Below, in pieces: positions 28,749-37,583 of a stretch of DNA of 64,000 nucleotides; the stretch's first letter is position 1, and each line of letters opens with the position of its first letter. The notes beneath the pieces were generated by a model. That model was not told the origin of the DNA and did not search any database. It worked only from the letters and a program-made list of their open reading frames with translations. The DNA is from Pseudoroseomonas aestuarii (GTDB taxonomy: Bacteria > Pseudomonadota > Alphaproteobacteria > Acetobacterales > Acetobacteraceae), in assembly GCF_042651065.1 (NCBI RefSeq), contig NZ_JBHSCH010000001.1, positions 207,136 to 271,135 on the forward strand, read 5' to 3'. The position numbers and the translations under genes are program-made.

Positions 28749-28898
28749 GCCAGATCGTTCCTCAGGCGGCGCAATACCACTGCGGCATCGCGGCAGGATA
28801 CAGGCCGAAGCTTTCGCTTGTCCTTCCCCTGACGAAAGCAACGGAAAGGCTGTGTGGGAGTTGCGGGCCAAGCGGCCATTCGCCCGGCCGCGCCGCAT
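28749..28898. other. Intergenic region between the pdh promoter and hutI
   Basis: With the pdhA leader, this completes a 300-base stretch (28599-28898) that contains no supported gene. Short open frames here lack a ribosome site and family likeness. I see no terminator with a T-tract for hutI on the minus strand, which would lie on this side. Confidence 0.5.
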
Positions 28899-30110
28899 TC
28901 AGCCGGCCCGCCCCGACACCACCCGTCCGACGCAGGGATTGCCGCCGATCCAGTAGCAAAGCTCCGCGGGGCGGCCGATGCGGAAGAGGGCGAGATCGGC
29001 CCGCAGGCCGGGCCGCAGCACGCCGCGGTCGGTTATCCCAAGCGCCGCCGCGGCGTGGCGCGTCACGCCCAGCAGCGCCTCGGCCACGGTGAGGCGGAAC
29101 AGGGTGCAGCCCAGGTTCAGCATCAGCAGCAGGGAGCGGGCGGGCGAGGAGCCTGGGTTCATGTCCGTGGAGAGGGCCATGCGAAGCCCGGCCGCCCGCA
29201 TCGCCGCGACGTCCGGATGCTTCGATTCGCGAATGAAATAGGTGGCCCCCGGCAGCAGCACCGCCACGCTGCCGGCGGCGGCCATGGCGCGCAGCCCTTC
29301 GGCGCTGGCATATTCCAGGTGGTCGGCCGAGAGGGCGCCGAAGCGGGCGGCGAGCGCCGCGCCGCCAAGGTCGGAAAGCTGGTCGGCGTGCAGCTTCACC
29401 GGCAGGCCGGCGGCCCGCGCGGCGGCGAAGACCCGCTCCGTCTGCGCGGGCGAGAAGGCGATGCGCTCGCAGAAGGCATCCACCGCGTCGGCCAGCCCGG
29501 TGGCGGCGGCGGCGGGGATGGCCTCGCGCACCACGAAATCCGTGTAGGCCTCGGCGCCGCCCTCGTAGCCGGGCGGCACGGCATGGGCGGCGAGCAGGGA
29601 GGTCGCCACCTCCACCGGCAGCGCGGCGCCGAGGCGGCGGGCGACCCGCAGCATCTTCATCTCCGATTCGAGATCGAGCCCATAGCCGGACTTGATCTCG
29701 ACGGTGGTGACACCCTCGGCCATCAGCCCTTGCAGCCGGGGCAGGGCGGCTTCCAGCAAGGCGCCTTCGCTGGCCGCGCGCGTGGCGCGGACGCTGGAGA
29801 AGATGCCACCCCCCGCGCGGGCGATCTCCTCATAGGTGGCGCCTTCCAGCCGCTGCTCGAACTCGCCCGCGCGGTTGCCGCCGAAGACGAGGTGGGTGTG
29901 GCAATCGACCAGCCCCGGCAGGACCCAGGCGCCCGCGCAATCGGTGACCGGTGCCTCATGCGCCGGCAGGTCCGCGCGCTTCCCGACCCAGGCGATGCGG
30001 CCGCCCTGCGTGGCGATGGCCCCGTCCTCGACGATTCCGAGCGGCGCTTCGGCCGGTCCGTCCATGGTGGCGAGGTGGGCATTGAGCCAGACGTGATCGA
30101 ACCCGCTCAT
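28899..30110 (-). CDS. hutI: Imidazolonepropionase
   Basis: A 403-residue amidohydrolase that opens imidazolone propionate to N-formimino-L-glutamate, the third step of histidine degradation. The metal and substrate motifs are LVDCHTHLVFGGNRAGEF, VEIKSGYGLDLESE, VKLHADQLSD, SADHLEYAS and STDMNPGSSP. It is the last gene of hutC-hutU-hutH-hutI and is separated from hutH by 91 bases that hold two strong hairpins. Confidence 0.96.
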   Translation of the reverse strand: MSGFDHVWLNAHLATMDGPAEAPLGIVEDGAIATQGGRIAWVGKRADLPAHEAPVTDCAGAWVLPGLVDCHTHLVFGGNRAGEFEQRLEGATYEEIARAGGGIFSSVRATRAASEGALLEAALPRLQGLMAEGVTTVEIKSGYGLDLESEMKMLRVARRLGAALPVEVATSLLAAHAVPPGYEGGAEAYTDFVVREAIPAAAATGLADAVDAFCERIAFSPAQTERVFAAARAAGLPVKLHADQLSDLGGAALAARFGALSADHLEYASAEGLRAMAAAGSVAVLLPGATYFIRESKHPDVAAMRAAGLRMALSTDMNPGSSPARSLLLMLNLGCTLFRLTVAEALLGVTRHAAAALGITDRGVLRPGLRADLALFRIGRPAELCYWIGGNPCVGRVVSGRAG

Positions 30111-30136
30111 CGCGATGCTTCCCGAATGTGGGGGCT

Positions 30137-30193
30137 CCGGGGGAACTCAGTTCCCCCGGCGGGGCGGTCCAGGAGGGGCGGCGCCCCTCCTGG
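30137..30193. other. Two perfect hairpins between hutH and hutI
   Basis: CCGGGGGAAC / GTTCCCCCGG (30137-30159, three-base loop) and CCAGGAGGGGC / GCCCCTCCTGG (30169-30193, three-base loop) are perfect 10- and 11-bp stems. Neither is followed by a T-tract on either strand. They lie inside a same-strand operon and could act as RNA processing or stability elements, or lower hutI expression. Confidence 0.6.
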
Positions 30194-30201
30194 CCGGGCT
30201 T

Positions 30202-31710
30202 TCAGCGAAGGAGCGCCGCGAACACCCCGTGCTCGACGAGGCGCCTGGCCGCGGCGATATCCGGCGCCATGAGCCGGTCCTCATCCCAGGGCGCGGCGAT
30301 GCCGCGGATTTCCGCCAGCGCCTTCTCCAGCACCTCCGAGGTGGCGAGCGGCCGATGGAAGCCGATTCCCTGCGCCGCCGCCAGGAACTCGATGGCGAGG
30401 ATGCCCGCCGTGTTGTCCGCCATTTCGGCCAGGCGCAGCGCCGCGCCGGTGGCCATGGAGACATGGTCCTCCTGGTTGGCGCTGGTGGGCAGGCTGTCCA
30501 CGCTGCGGGGATGGGCGAGGGACTTGTTCTCGCTGGCCAGCGCCGCCGCCGTCACCTGCGCGATCATGAAGCCCGAGTTCAGCCCGCCCTCGCGCACCAG
30601 GAAGGCGGGCAGGCCGGAGAGCACCGGATCGGTCAGCAGCGCGATGCGGCGCTCGGAGAGGGCGCCGATCTCGGCGAGCGCGAGGGCGATGGTGTCGGCC
30701 GCGAAGGCCACCGGCTCGGCGTGGAAATTGCCGCCCGAGAGCACCTCGCCCTCGGCGGTGACGAGCGGGTTGTCGGTCACCGCATTGGCCTCGCGCTCCA
30801 GCACGGCGGCGGCGTGGTCCAGCAGGTCGAGGCAGGCGCCCATCACCTGGGGCTGGCAGCGCAGGCAATAGGGGTCCTGCACGCGGCTGTCGCCGGTGCG
30901 GTGGCTCTCGCGGATGGCGCTGCCTTCCAGCAGGGCGCGCAGCGCGGCGGCGGCGCGGATCTGCCCCGGCTGGCCGCGCAGCGCGTGGATGCGCGGGTCG
31001 AAGGGCGTGTCCGAGCCGCGCGCCGCATCGACGCTCATCGCCCCCGCCACGAGCGCGCTGCGCCAGAGGGATTGGGTGGCGAACAGCCCGGCGAGCGCCA
31101 GCGCGGTGGAAACCTGCGTGCCGTTGAGCAGCGCCAGCCCCTCCTTCGGCCCAAGCTCCAGCGGCGCGAGGCCGGCGCGCTTCAGCGCCTCGGCGCCGGG
31201 CAGCACTTCCTCGCCGACGAAGGCTTCGCCCTCGCCGATCAGCACCAGCGCCATGTGGGCGAGTGGCGCGAGATCGCCCGAGGCGCCGACCGAGCCCTTG
31301 GCGGGGATGGCCGGCAGCACATCGGCGCGCAGCAGGGCGAGCAGGGCGGAGACCACCTCCGGCCGCACCGCCGAGGCGCCGCGCGCCAGGGAGAGGGCCT
31401 TCAGCGCCAGGATTAGCCGCACGACGGGGGCAGGCATGAAGGGGCCGATACCGGCGGCGTGGCTGCGCAGCAGGTTGCGCTGCAGCTTCGCCAGGTCCTC
31501 CGTGCCGATGCGCTGGCTGGCCAGCTTGCCAAAGCCGGTGTTGACGCCATAGAGCGCCTCGCCCGTGGCGATGCGCGCGGCCAGCGCCGAGACGGAGCGC
31601 GCCACCGGCGCTTCCCACCCCGCAGGCAGTTCCAGCACGGCGCCTTCGAGGATGGCGCGCAGATCGGCCAGCGTGGCGTGGCCGGGCGCCACGATGCGGG
31701 CGGCGCTCAC
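30202..31710 (-). CDS. hutH: Histidine ammonia-lyase
   Basis: A 502-residue enzyme that deaminates histidine to urocanate, the first step of the pathway. The Ala143-Ser144-Gly145 triad in KGSVGASGDLAPL would cyclise to the MIO prosthetic group, and Tyr54 in GEALYGVNTGFGKL is the active-site Tyr. Later signatures are SGGNFHAEPVAFAAD, SLPTSANQEDHVSMA and FLAAAQGIGFHRP. The start is taken as GTG 31710, which overlaps the hutU stop by four bases (GTGA) and gives the family length. Confidence 0.96.
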   Translation of the reverse strand: MSAARIVAPGHATLADLRAILEGAVLELPAGWEAPVARSVSALAARIATGEALYGVNTGFGKLASQRIGTEDLAKLQRNLLRSHAAGIGPFMPAPVVRLILALKALSLARGASAVRPEVVSALLALLRADVLPAIPAKGSVGASGDLAPLAHMALVLIGEGEAFVGEEVLPGAEALKRAGLAPLELGPKEGLALLNGTQVSTALALAGLFATQSLWRSALVAGAMSVDAARGSDTPFDPRIHALRGQPGQIRAAAALRALLEGSAIRESHRTGDSRVQDPYCLRCQPQVMGACLDLLDHAAAVLEREANAVTDNPLVTAEGEVLSGGNFHAEPVAFAADTIALALAEIGALSERRIALLTDPVLSGLPAFLVREGGLNSGFMIAQVTAAALASENKSLAHPRSVDSLPTSANQEDHVSMATGAALRLAEMADNTAGILAIEFLAAAQGIGFHRPLATSEVLEKALAEIRGIAAPWDEDRLMAPDIAAARRLVEHGVFAALLR

Positions 31711-33386
31711 TTCGCACCCCCGAGCATCGGTAGGTCGAGCCCCTGTTCCCGCGCGCAGTCGATGGCGATGTCGTAGCCCGCATCGGCATGGCGCATCACG
31801 CCGGTGGCCGGGTCGTTCCACAGCACGCGCTTCAGGCGGCGCGCCGCATCCTCCGTGCCGTCGGCGACGATGACCATGCCCGCGTGCTGCGAATAGCCCA
31901 TGCCGACGCCGCCGCCATGGTGCAGCGAGACCCAGGTGGCACCCGAGGCGGTGTTGAGCAGCGCGTTGAGCAGAGGCCAGTCGCTCACGGCATCCGAGCC
32001 GTCCTTCATCGCTTCCGTCTCGCGGTTGGGCGAGGCGACGGAACCGGAATCGAGATGGTCGCGGCCAATGACGATGGGCGCCTTCAGCTCGCCCCGCGCC
32101 ACCATCTCGTTGAAGGCGAGGCCGAGCCGGTGCCGCTGCCCGAGCCCGACCCAGCAGATGCGCGCCGGCAGGCCTTGGAACTTGATCCGCTCGCGCGCCA
32201 TGTCCAGCCAGCGGTGCAGGTGCTTGTCGTCCGGGATCAGCTCGCGCACCTTGTCGTCGGTGCGGCGGATATCCTCCGGGTCGCCCGAGAGCGCGGCCCA
32301 GCGGAAGGGGCCGACGCCGCGGCAGAAGAGCGGGCGGATATAGGCCGGCACGAAACCCGGGAAGCCGAAGGCGCCTTCCAGCCCTTCATCCTTGGCCATC
32401 TGGCGGATGTTGTTTCCGTAGTCGAGCACGGCGCTGCCCATTGCCTTGAAGTCCAGCATCGCCTGCACGTGCCCGACCATCGACTTCTTGGCGGCGGCGG
32501 CGACGGATTTCGGGTCGCTCTCGCGCCGGGCTTCCCATTCCGCCAGCGTCCAGCCGGCGGGAAGATAGCCATTGGCGGGGTCGTGCGCGCTGGTCTGGTC
32601 GGTGACGATGTCGGGGACCACGCCGCGCTTCACCAGCTCGGGGAAGATCTCGGCGGCGTTGCCGAGCAGGCCGATGCTGACGGCCTTCCGCTCGGCGCAG
32701 GCCTGTTCGATCATCCGCAGCGCCTCGTCCAGCGTCTCCGCGCGGCGGTCGAGGTAGCCGGTTTCCAGCCGCTTCTCGATGCGGCTCGGCTGGCACTCCA
32801 CCGCCAGCACGCAGGCGCCCGCGAAGACGCCTGCCAGCGGCTGCGCGCCGCCCATGCCGCCGAGGCCCGCCGTCAGGATCCAGCGCCCGCCAAGATCGCC
32901 GCCGAAATGTTGCCGCCCGGCTTCCACGAAGGTCTCGTAGGTGCCCTGCACGATGCCCTGGCTGCCGATATAGATCCAGGAACCCGCCGTCATCTGGCCG
33001 TACATCATCAGCCCGGCGCGATCGAGCGCGTTGAAATGCTCCCAGTTCGCCCAGGCCGGCACGAGGTTGGAGTTGGCGATGAGCACGCGCGGCGCATCCT
33101 TGTGCGTCTCGAACACGCCCACCGGCTTGCCGGACTGCACCAGCAGCGTTTGGTCTTCTTCAAGTCGCTTCAGGACGGACAGAATGGTTTCATAGCTCTG
33201 CCAGTCGCGCGCGGCGCGGCCGATGCCGCCATAGACCACCAGCTCGCCGGGGCGCTCGGCCACCTCGTCGTCGAGGTTGTTCATCAGCATCCGCATCGCC
33301 GCCTCGGTGGTCCAATGCTTGGCGGTGAGGGTGTCGCCGCGCGGGGCGCGGATGGCGGGGGCATTGCGGAACCGGGTGTGCGACAT
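31707..33386 (-). CDS. hutU: Urocanate hydratase
   Basis: 559 residues. It hydrates urocanate to imidazolone propionate with a tightly bound NAD. The NAD site GGLGGMGGAQPLAGVFAGA, the active-site Cys in RPLFCRGVGPFRWAALSG and the C-terminal SLHHGGGVGMGYSQHAGMVI are intact. The start at 33386 (MSHTRFRNAPAIRAPRG) fits the family. It is 25 bases downstream of hutC and overlaps hutH by four bases, so hutCUHI is probably one operon. Confidence 0.97.
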   Translation of the reverse strand: MSHTRFRNAPAIRAPRGDTLTAKHWTTEAAMRMLMNNLDDEVAERPGELVVYGGIGRAARDWQSYETILSVLKRLEEDQTLLVQSGKPVGVFETHKDAPRVLIANSNLVPAWANWEHFNALDRAGLMMYGQMTAGSWIYIGSQGIVQGTYETFVEAGRQHFGGDLGGRWILTAGLGGMGGAQPLAGVFAGACVLAVECQPSRIEKRLETGYLDRRAETLDEALRMIEQACAERKAVSIGLLGNAAEIFPELVKRGVVPDIVTDQTSAHDPANGYLPAGWTLAEWEARRESDPKSVAAAAKKSMVGHVQAMLDFKAMGSAVLDYGNNIRQMAKDEGLEGAFGFPGFVPAYIRPLFCRGVGPFRWAALSGDPEDIRRTDDKVRELIPDDKHLHRWLDMARERIKFQGLPARICWVGLGQRHRLGLAFNEMVARGELKAPIVIGRDHLDSGSVASPNRETEAMKDGSDAVSDWPLLNALLNTASGATWVSLHHGGGVGMGYSQHAGMVIVADGTEDAARRLKRVLWNDPATGVMRHADAGYDIAIDCAREQGLDLPMLGGAK

Positions 33387-33411
33387 GGGTCTGTCTCGTC
33401 TCGGTCGGGGT

Positions 33412-34164
33412 TCAGTCCAGCGCGCCGCCAAGGCGGTAGCGCGTGCCGGGATGGGTGAGGAAGGCCCGCGTCGCCACCACGCGCCACGACCAGGTGCGGC
33501 GGTGGACCAGCAGGCAGGGCTCGTCGGGCGGGATGCCGAGGGCCGCGGCGATCTCCGGCACGGCGCGGGTGGCCTCCACCACATGCTCCACCCGCTCGGG
33601 CGGCGCGCAGGAGGTGAGGTAGCGGTAGGGCGTGATGCGGCTGAAATCCTGCTCCAGGAAGCGCGGCGCAATCACCGGGTTCACCAGCCGCTCCTCGAAC
33701 TGCACGGCCACGCCATCCTCCCGGTGCACCAGCCGCGCCTGGAAGATTTCCGCCCGCTCGGGCAGGCCGAAGGCGGCGGCCATGGCCGCGTCCGCCCGCA
33801 GCCGGCCGAGAGAGAGCACCTCGGCTGCGTGCGTGCCGCCGCGCTCGGCGATCTCCTCGGCGATGTCGCGCAGCTCCAGCAGGTTCGATTGCGGCTTGGC
33901 GCCGGCGACGAAGGTGCCCACCCCCTGCACCCGCACCAGCAGCCCCGCATCGGCCAGCTCACGCAGCGCGCGGTTGACGGTGACGCGGGAGACGCCGGTC
34001 AGCTTCACCAGCTCATGCTCGGAGGGCACGCGGTCCTCCACCCCCCATTCGCCGCTGGCGACGCGGCTGAGGATGAAGGCCTTGATCTGCTGGTAGCGCG
34101 GCGTTGCCGGGCTGGGCGTCGGCAGCAGGGCAGGGGTTTCGGAGCTCGGCATGGCCGGGAGCAT
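33412..34164 (-). CDS. hutC: HutC-type GntR-family repressor of histidine utilisation
   Basis: A 250-residue GntR-family regulator. The N-terminal winged helix has DRVPSEHELVKLTGVSRVT with VNRALRELADAGLL, and the C-terminal UTRA domain has VLSLGRLRADAAMAAAFGL and RITPYRYLTSCAPPERVEHV. HutC proteins repress hut genes and release DNA when urocanate binds. ATG 34164 is preferred to a TTG at 34188 because the latter would put the operator-like palindrome inside the gene. It is divergent from hutF. Confidence 0.92.
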   Translation of the reverse strand: MLPAMPSSETPALLPTPSPATPRYQQIKAFILSRVASGEWGVEDRVPSEHELVKLTGVSRVTVNRALRELADAGLLVRVQGVGTFVAGAKPQSNLLELRDIAEEIAERGGTHAAEVLSLGRLRADAAMAAAFGLPERAEIFQARLVHREDGVAVQFEERLVNPVIAPRFLEQDFSRITPYRYLTSCAPPERVEHVVEATRAVPEIAAALGIPPDEPCLLVHRRTWSWRVVATRAFLTHPGTRYRLGGALD

Positions 34165-34166
34165 GG

Positions 34167-34178
34167 TTGTCTTGACAA
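34167..34178. promoter_or_regulatory. Candidate HutC operator between hutC and hutF
   Basis: TTGTC-TT-GACAA is a perfect inverted repeat with the GT-N4-AC core expected for GntR/HutC-family operators. It sits immediately in front of the hutC ATG in the divergent hutC-hutF region, where one site could control both transcripts. Confidence 0.55.
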
Positions 34179-34232
34179 GTCCAGTCAACCGGAAAGACGA
34201 TGCCTCTCATCGCTGCGAGAAGGCCGCCCGGC

Positions 34233-35612
34233 ATGACCCACTATTTCGCCCCCGCTGCCCTGCTGCCCACCGGCTGGGCGCGCGACGTGCGCATCGAGAC
34301 CGATGGCGCCGGCAGCATTGCCACTGTCACGCCGGGGGGCGATCCGGCCGGAGCGGAACGCCTGCCGGGCGTGGTGATCCCCGGCCTGCCGAACCTGCAT
34401 TCCCACGCCTTCCAGCGCGCCATGGCCGGCCACGCCGAGCGCCGCTCGCCCCCCGAGGCGCGCGATGCCGAGGGGGGCGAGGATTCCTTCTGGACCTGGC
34501 GGACGACGATGTACCGCTTCGTCGGCCGCTTCACGCCGGAGGATGCGGAAGCCGTGGCCGCGCAGCTCTACGCCGAATGCCTGGAATGGGGTTTCACGAG
34601 TCTCGCCGAGTTCCACTACCTGCACCACCAGGCCGACGGCACGCCCTATGCCGAGCCGGCGGAGATGGCGCTGCGGCATCTGGCGGCGGCGCGCGCCACG
34701 GGCATCGGCATCACCCTGCTGCCGAGCCTCTACCGGCATGGCGGCATCTTCGGGAAGGACCCGGTGCCGGGGCAGCGCCGCTTCCTCAACGATCTCGACG
34801 GCTTCTGGCGCATCGTGGACGGCATCCGCGCCGCCATCGCGGGCGATGCGCAGGCGGGGCTCGGCCTCGCGCCGCACTCGCTGCGCGCGGTGACGCCGGA
34901 GATGCTGCGCGAGGTCTCGCGCTTCGGCGGCCCCATCCACATCCACGCCGCCGAGCAGCTGCGGGAAGTGGAGGAATGCCGCGCCGCCACCGGCGCCCGC
35001 CCCGTGGAATGGCTGCTGGAGAACATGCCGCTCGACGCGCGCTGGTGCCTGATCCACTGCACCCACATGACGGAGGCGGAAGCCGTGGGCCTTGCCCGCA
35101 GCGGCGCCGTGGCCGGGCTCTGCCCCAGCACCGAGGCCTCGCTGGGGGACGGCATCTTCGGCCTGCCCGCCTATCGCGCGGCGGGCGGGCGGCTCGGCTT
35201 CGGCACGGACAGCCATGTCGGCACCTCGCCGCGCGACGAGATGCGGCAGCTGGAGACCAGCCAGCGCCTGGCGCAGCGCCGGCGCTCCGTGGCGACGGAC
35301 GAGGCCCACCCCCACCCGGCGCGCAACCTGCTGGAAGCGTCTCTCGCCGGCGGGGCGCAGGTGAGCGCGCGGGCCATCGCCGGCATCGGCCCCGGCCAGC
35401 GCTGCGACCTGGTGGCGCTGGACGACGAACACCCCGCCCTGTGCGGCCGGGAAGGGGATGAGCTGCTCGACGCCTGGGTGTTCAGCGGCCAGGGCAACCC
35501 GGTGCGGCAGGTGGTGGCGGGCGGGCGCGTGGTGGTGCGGGAGGGGCGGCACGTTGCGGCCGAGCCCATCGCCGCCGCCTTCCGCGCCGCCATGCGGAGG
35601 CTTTCGGCATGA
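34233..35612 (+). CDS. hutF: Formimidoylglutamate deiminase
   Basis: A 459-residue amidohydrolase that converts N-formimino-L-glutamate to N-formyl-L-glutamate and ammonia, so the organism uses the five-step histidine pathway. Metal-site motifs are PNLHSHAFQRAMAGHAE, PIHIHAAEQLREV, LIHCTHMTEAEA and FGTDSHVGTSPRDEMRQLE. ATG 34233 (MTHYFAPAALLPTGWARD) matches the usual HutF beginning; ATG 34200 would add 11 residues. The next step needs N-formylglutamate deformylase (hutG), which is not in the window. It overlaps the next gene by four bases. Confidence 0.95.
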   Translation: MTHYFAPAALLPTGWARDVRIETDGAGSIATVTPGGDPAGAERLPGVVIPGLPNLHSHAFQRAMAGHAERRSPPEARDAEGGEDSFWTWRTTMYRFVGRFTPEDAEAVAAQLYAECLEWGFTSLAEFHYLHHQADGTPYAEPAEMALRHLAAARATGIGITLLPSLYRHGGIFGKDPVPGQRRFLNDLDGFWRIVDGIRAAIAGDAQAGLGLAPHSLRAVTPEMLREVSRFGGPIHIHAAEQLREVEECRAATGARPVEWLLENMPLDARWCLIHCTHMTEAEAVGLARSGAVAGLCPSTEASLGDGIFGLPAYRAAGGRLGFGTDSHVGTSPRDEMRQLETSQRLAQRRRSVATDEAHPHPARNLLEASLAGGAQVSARAIAGIGPGQRCDLVALDDEHPALCGREGDELLDAWVFSGQGNPVRQVVAGGRVVVREGRHVAAEPIAAAFRAAMRRLSA

Positions 35613-36451
35613 GCCCCGTCATCCGCCCCGCGGGCGCGGCGGAGATGCCGCTGCTGGTGGAATGGGCCGCCGCCGAGGGCTGGAACCCAGGCCTCGCCGA
35701 CGCCGCCACCTTCCACGCCGCCGATGCCGAGGGCTTCCTGCTGGCCGAGGTGGCGGGCCTGCCCGTCGCCTGCCTCTCCGCCGTGCGGCAGGGGGAGGAG
35801 CATGGCTTCATCGGCTTCTACATCGTCCGCCCGGATTGGCGCGGAAAGGGGCTTGGCCTGGCCTTGTGGCGGGCGGGCATGGCGCGGCTGGAGGGGCGCG
35901 TGGTGGGGCTGGACGGCGTGGTGGCGCAGCAGGCGAACTACGCGCGCTCCGGCTTCGCCCTGGCATGGCGCAATGTCCGCTTTGGGGCCGCGGCGCCGCG
36001 CGCCGTCGGTGGGGCGGAGGGGGAGGTGGTGCCGGCGGCCTCGGTGCCCTTCGCCGCGCTCGCGGCGCTGGATGCGCGGGTGTTCCCGGCGCCACGCGAG
36101 GCGCTGCTGCGCGCCTGGCTCACGGCGCCCGGGCATCGCGCCTTGGCGGTGCGGGACGGGGCGGGGGCGGTGCGCGGCTTCGGCGTGCTGCGCCCCTGCC
36201 GGGAGGGCGCCAAGATCGGCCCCCTGACGGCCACCGGGGCGCCCTTCGCGCGCGCCCTGTTCAACGCGCTGGCCGAGGGTGCCCCCGGCCCGGTGTTCCT
36301 GGACCTGCCCGAGCCGAACGCCGCCGCCCTGGCCCTGGCCGGGGAGGCCGGCATGGCGCCCGCCTTCGAGACCGCGCGCATGTATCGCGGCCCCGCGCCC
36401 GCCCTGCCGCTGGACGAGATCTTCGGCCTGATGAGCTTCGAGCTCGGCTGA
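35609..36451 (+). CDS. Two-domain GNAT-family acetyltransferase
   Basis: 280 residues. The N-terminal GNAT domain has the acetyl-CoA loop IVRPDWRGKGLGLALWRAG. The C-terminal half (from about residue 145, AALDARVFPAPREALLRAWL, then VRGFGVLRPCREGAKIGPLT) resembles the Acetyltransf_18-type second domain seen in two-lobed acetyltransferases. It overlaps the hutF stop by four bases and is therefore probably cotranscribed with hutF. This raises a possible link to histidine or glutamate derivatives, but the substrate is unknown. It is convergent with the dipeptidase gene across a hairpin. Confidence 0.82.
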   Translation: MSPVIRPAGAAEMPLLVEWAAAEGWNPGLADAATFHAADAEGFLLAEVAGLPVACLSAVRQGEEHGFIGFYIVRPDWRGKGLGLALWRAGMARLEGRVVGLDGVVAQQANYARSGFALAWRNVRFGAAAPRAVGGAEGEVVPAASVPFAALAALDARVFPAPREALLRAWLTAPGHRALAVRDGAGAVRGFGVLRPCREGAKIGPLTATGAPFARALFNALAEGAPGPVFLDLPEPNAAALALAGEAGMAPAFETARMYRGPAPALPLDEIFGLMSFELG

Positions 36452-36472
36452 CTGGCAGAAAAAAGGAGGGGT

Positions 36473-36492
36473 CCGGGGAATTCCTTCCCCGG
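36473..36492. terminator. Bidirectional hairpin between convergent genes
   Basis: Perfect stem CCGGGGAA / TTCCCCGG with a four-base loop. It lies between the two stop codons, has AAAAAAGG before it and CCTTTTC nearby, and could serve both strands. Confidence 0.5.
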
Positions 36493-36502
36493 CCTGCCTT
36501 TT

Positions 36503-37528
36503 CTACCCGGCCGCCGCCACCGCCTCCGCCGCCCGCATCACGCGCAGGAAATTGCCCGACCAGAGCAGCCCGACGGATTCGGCATCATAGCCCCGGCGCA
36601 GCAGCTCGGCGGTGAGGTTGGCGCTGTCGGCCGCATTCATCCAGCCTTCGACGCCGCCGCCGCCATCGAAGTCGGAGGAGAGGCCGACATGGGAGATGCC
36701 GATGCGCTGCACCGCGTAGTCCACATGGTCGGCGATGTCGGCCACGCGGGCGCGCACCTTGCCGTCCGCGCCCGGGCTGCGCAGGAAGCCCGGCACGGCG
36801 GTGATCTGCATCAGCCCGCCGGTGGCGCGCAGCGCGTCCATCTGCTGGTCGTCGAGGTTGCGCGGATGGTCGCGGAGCGCGCGGACGCAGGTGTGGGTGG
36901 CCACCACCGGCGCGCGGGAGATCTCCACCGCCTGCAGCATCGCGCTCTTGGCGACATGCGAGACATCGACGAGCAGGCCGAGCGCGTTCATCTCCGCCAC
37001 CGCCGCGCGCCCCAACGTGGAGAGGCCGCCATGCAGCACCGGCCCGTCGCCGAGGTCGGGGCGGGGGATGGCGGAATCAGCCAGCAGGTTATGGCCATTA
37101 TGCGTCAGCGTCACGTAGCAGGCGCCGAGGCCGCGCCACAGCGCCAGGCGGGAGAGATCCTCGCCCATGGCGTAGCCATTCTCCACTGCCAGCAGCACGC
37201 CGAAGCCGCCGCTGCCCCGCAGCGCCTCCAGCTCCGCGGCGCGGCTGACGATGCGGCGGTCCTCGCCGCTGGCGGTGGCGCGGATGGCGCGCAGCATCGC
37301 CTCGCAACGCTCGGCGGCGGCGGCGTGGCCCTCCGGCGTGCGCGGCCCCTGCGGCAGGTAGGCGGCGAACACCACGGCGCGCAGCCCGCCGGCGCGCATC
37401 TTCGGGAAGTCCACGCAGCGCGCCGTCTCGCCGCGCGGGTCGGGCGTCTGCGGCCAGGGGATGTCCACATGGGTGTCGAGCGTCAGGGTCGCGGCGTGGA
37501 CGGCGCTGGCAGTCTGGATGTCGGTCAT
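36503..37528 (-). CDS. Membrane-dipeptidase family (M19) peptidase
   Basis: A 341-residue zinc-dependent dipeptidase of the renal-dipeptidase family. Metal ligands are visible as His-x-Asp in LDTHVDIPWP, Glu in LAVENGYAMGED, His in VDVSHVAKSAM and His in VVATHTCVRAL, with a catalytic-site Asp in GLSSDFDGGG. No signal peptide is seen, so it is probably cytoplasmic despite the family name. Members cleave dipeptides, including some with D-residues. The start at 37528 (MTDIQTASAVHAATLTL) was chosen over an Arg/Pro-rich upstream extension. It leads a group of peptide-related genes on the minus strand. Confidence 0.9.
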   Translation of the reverse strand: MTDIQTASAVHAATLTLDTHVDIPWPQTPDPRGETARCVDFPKMRAGGLRAVVFAAYLPQGPRTPEGHAAAAERCEAMLRAIRATASGEDRRIVSRAAELEALRGSGGFGVLLAVENGYAMGEDLSRLALWRGLGACYVTLTHNGHNLLADSAIPRPDLGDGPVLHGGLSTLGRAAVAEMNALGLLVDVSHVAKSAMLQAVEISRAPVVATHTCVRALRDHPRNLDDQQMDALRATGGLMQITAVPGFLRSPGADGKVRARVADIADHVDYAVQRIGISHVGLSSDFDGGGGVEGWMNAADSANLTAELLRRGYDAESVGLLWSGNFLRVMRAAEAVAAAG

Positions 37529-37583
37529 GTCTCGTCCTGCGGCGGTGGCTGTCGCGGGAGTCTCGGGCGGGGCCGCGCGGCCG

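Noticed and set aside
28762..28959. Short minus-strand open frame overlapping the hutI end
   Set aside because: It has no ribosome site, overlaps hutI antisense-free sequence only by chance, and shows no recognisable domain.
34185..34188. TTG start for hutC with eight extra residues
   Set aside because: It would place the perfect operator palindrome within the coding sequence and lacks a ribosome site. ATG 34164 is more natural.
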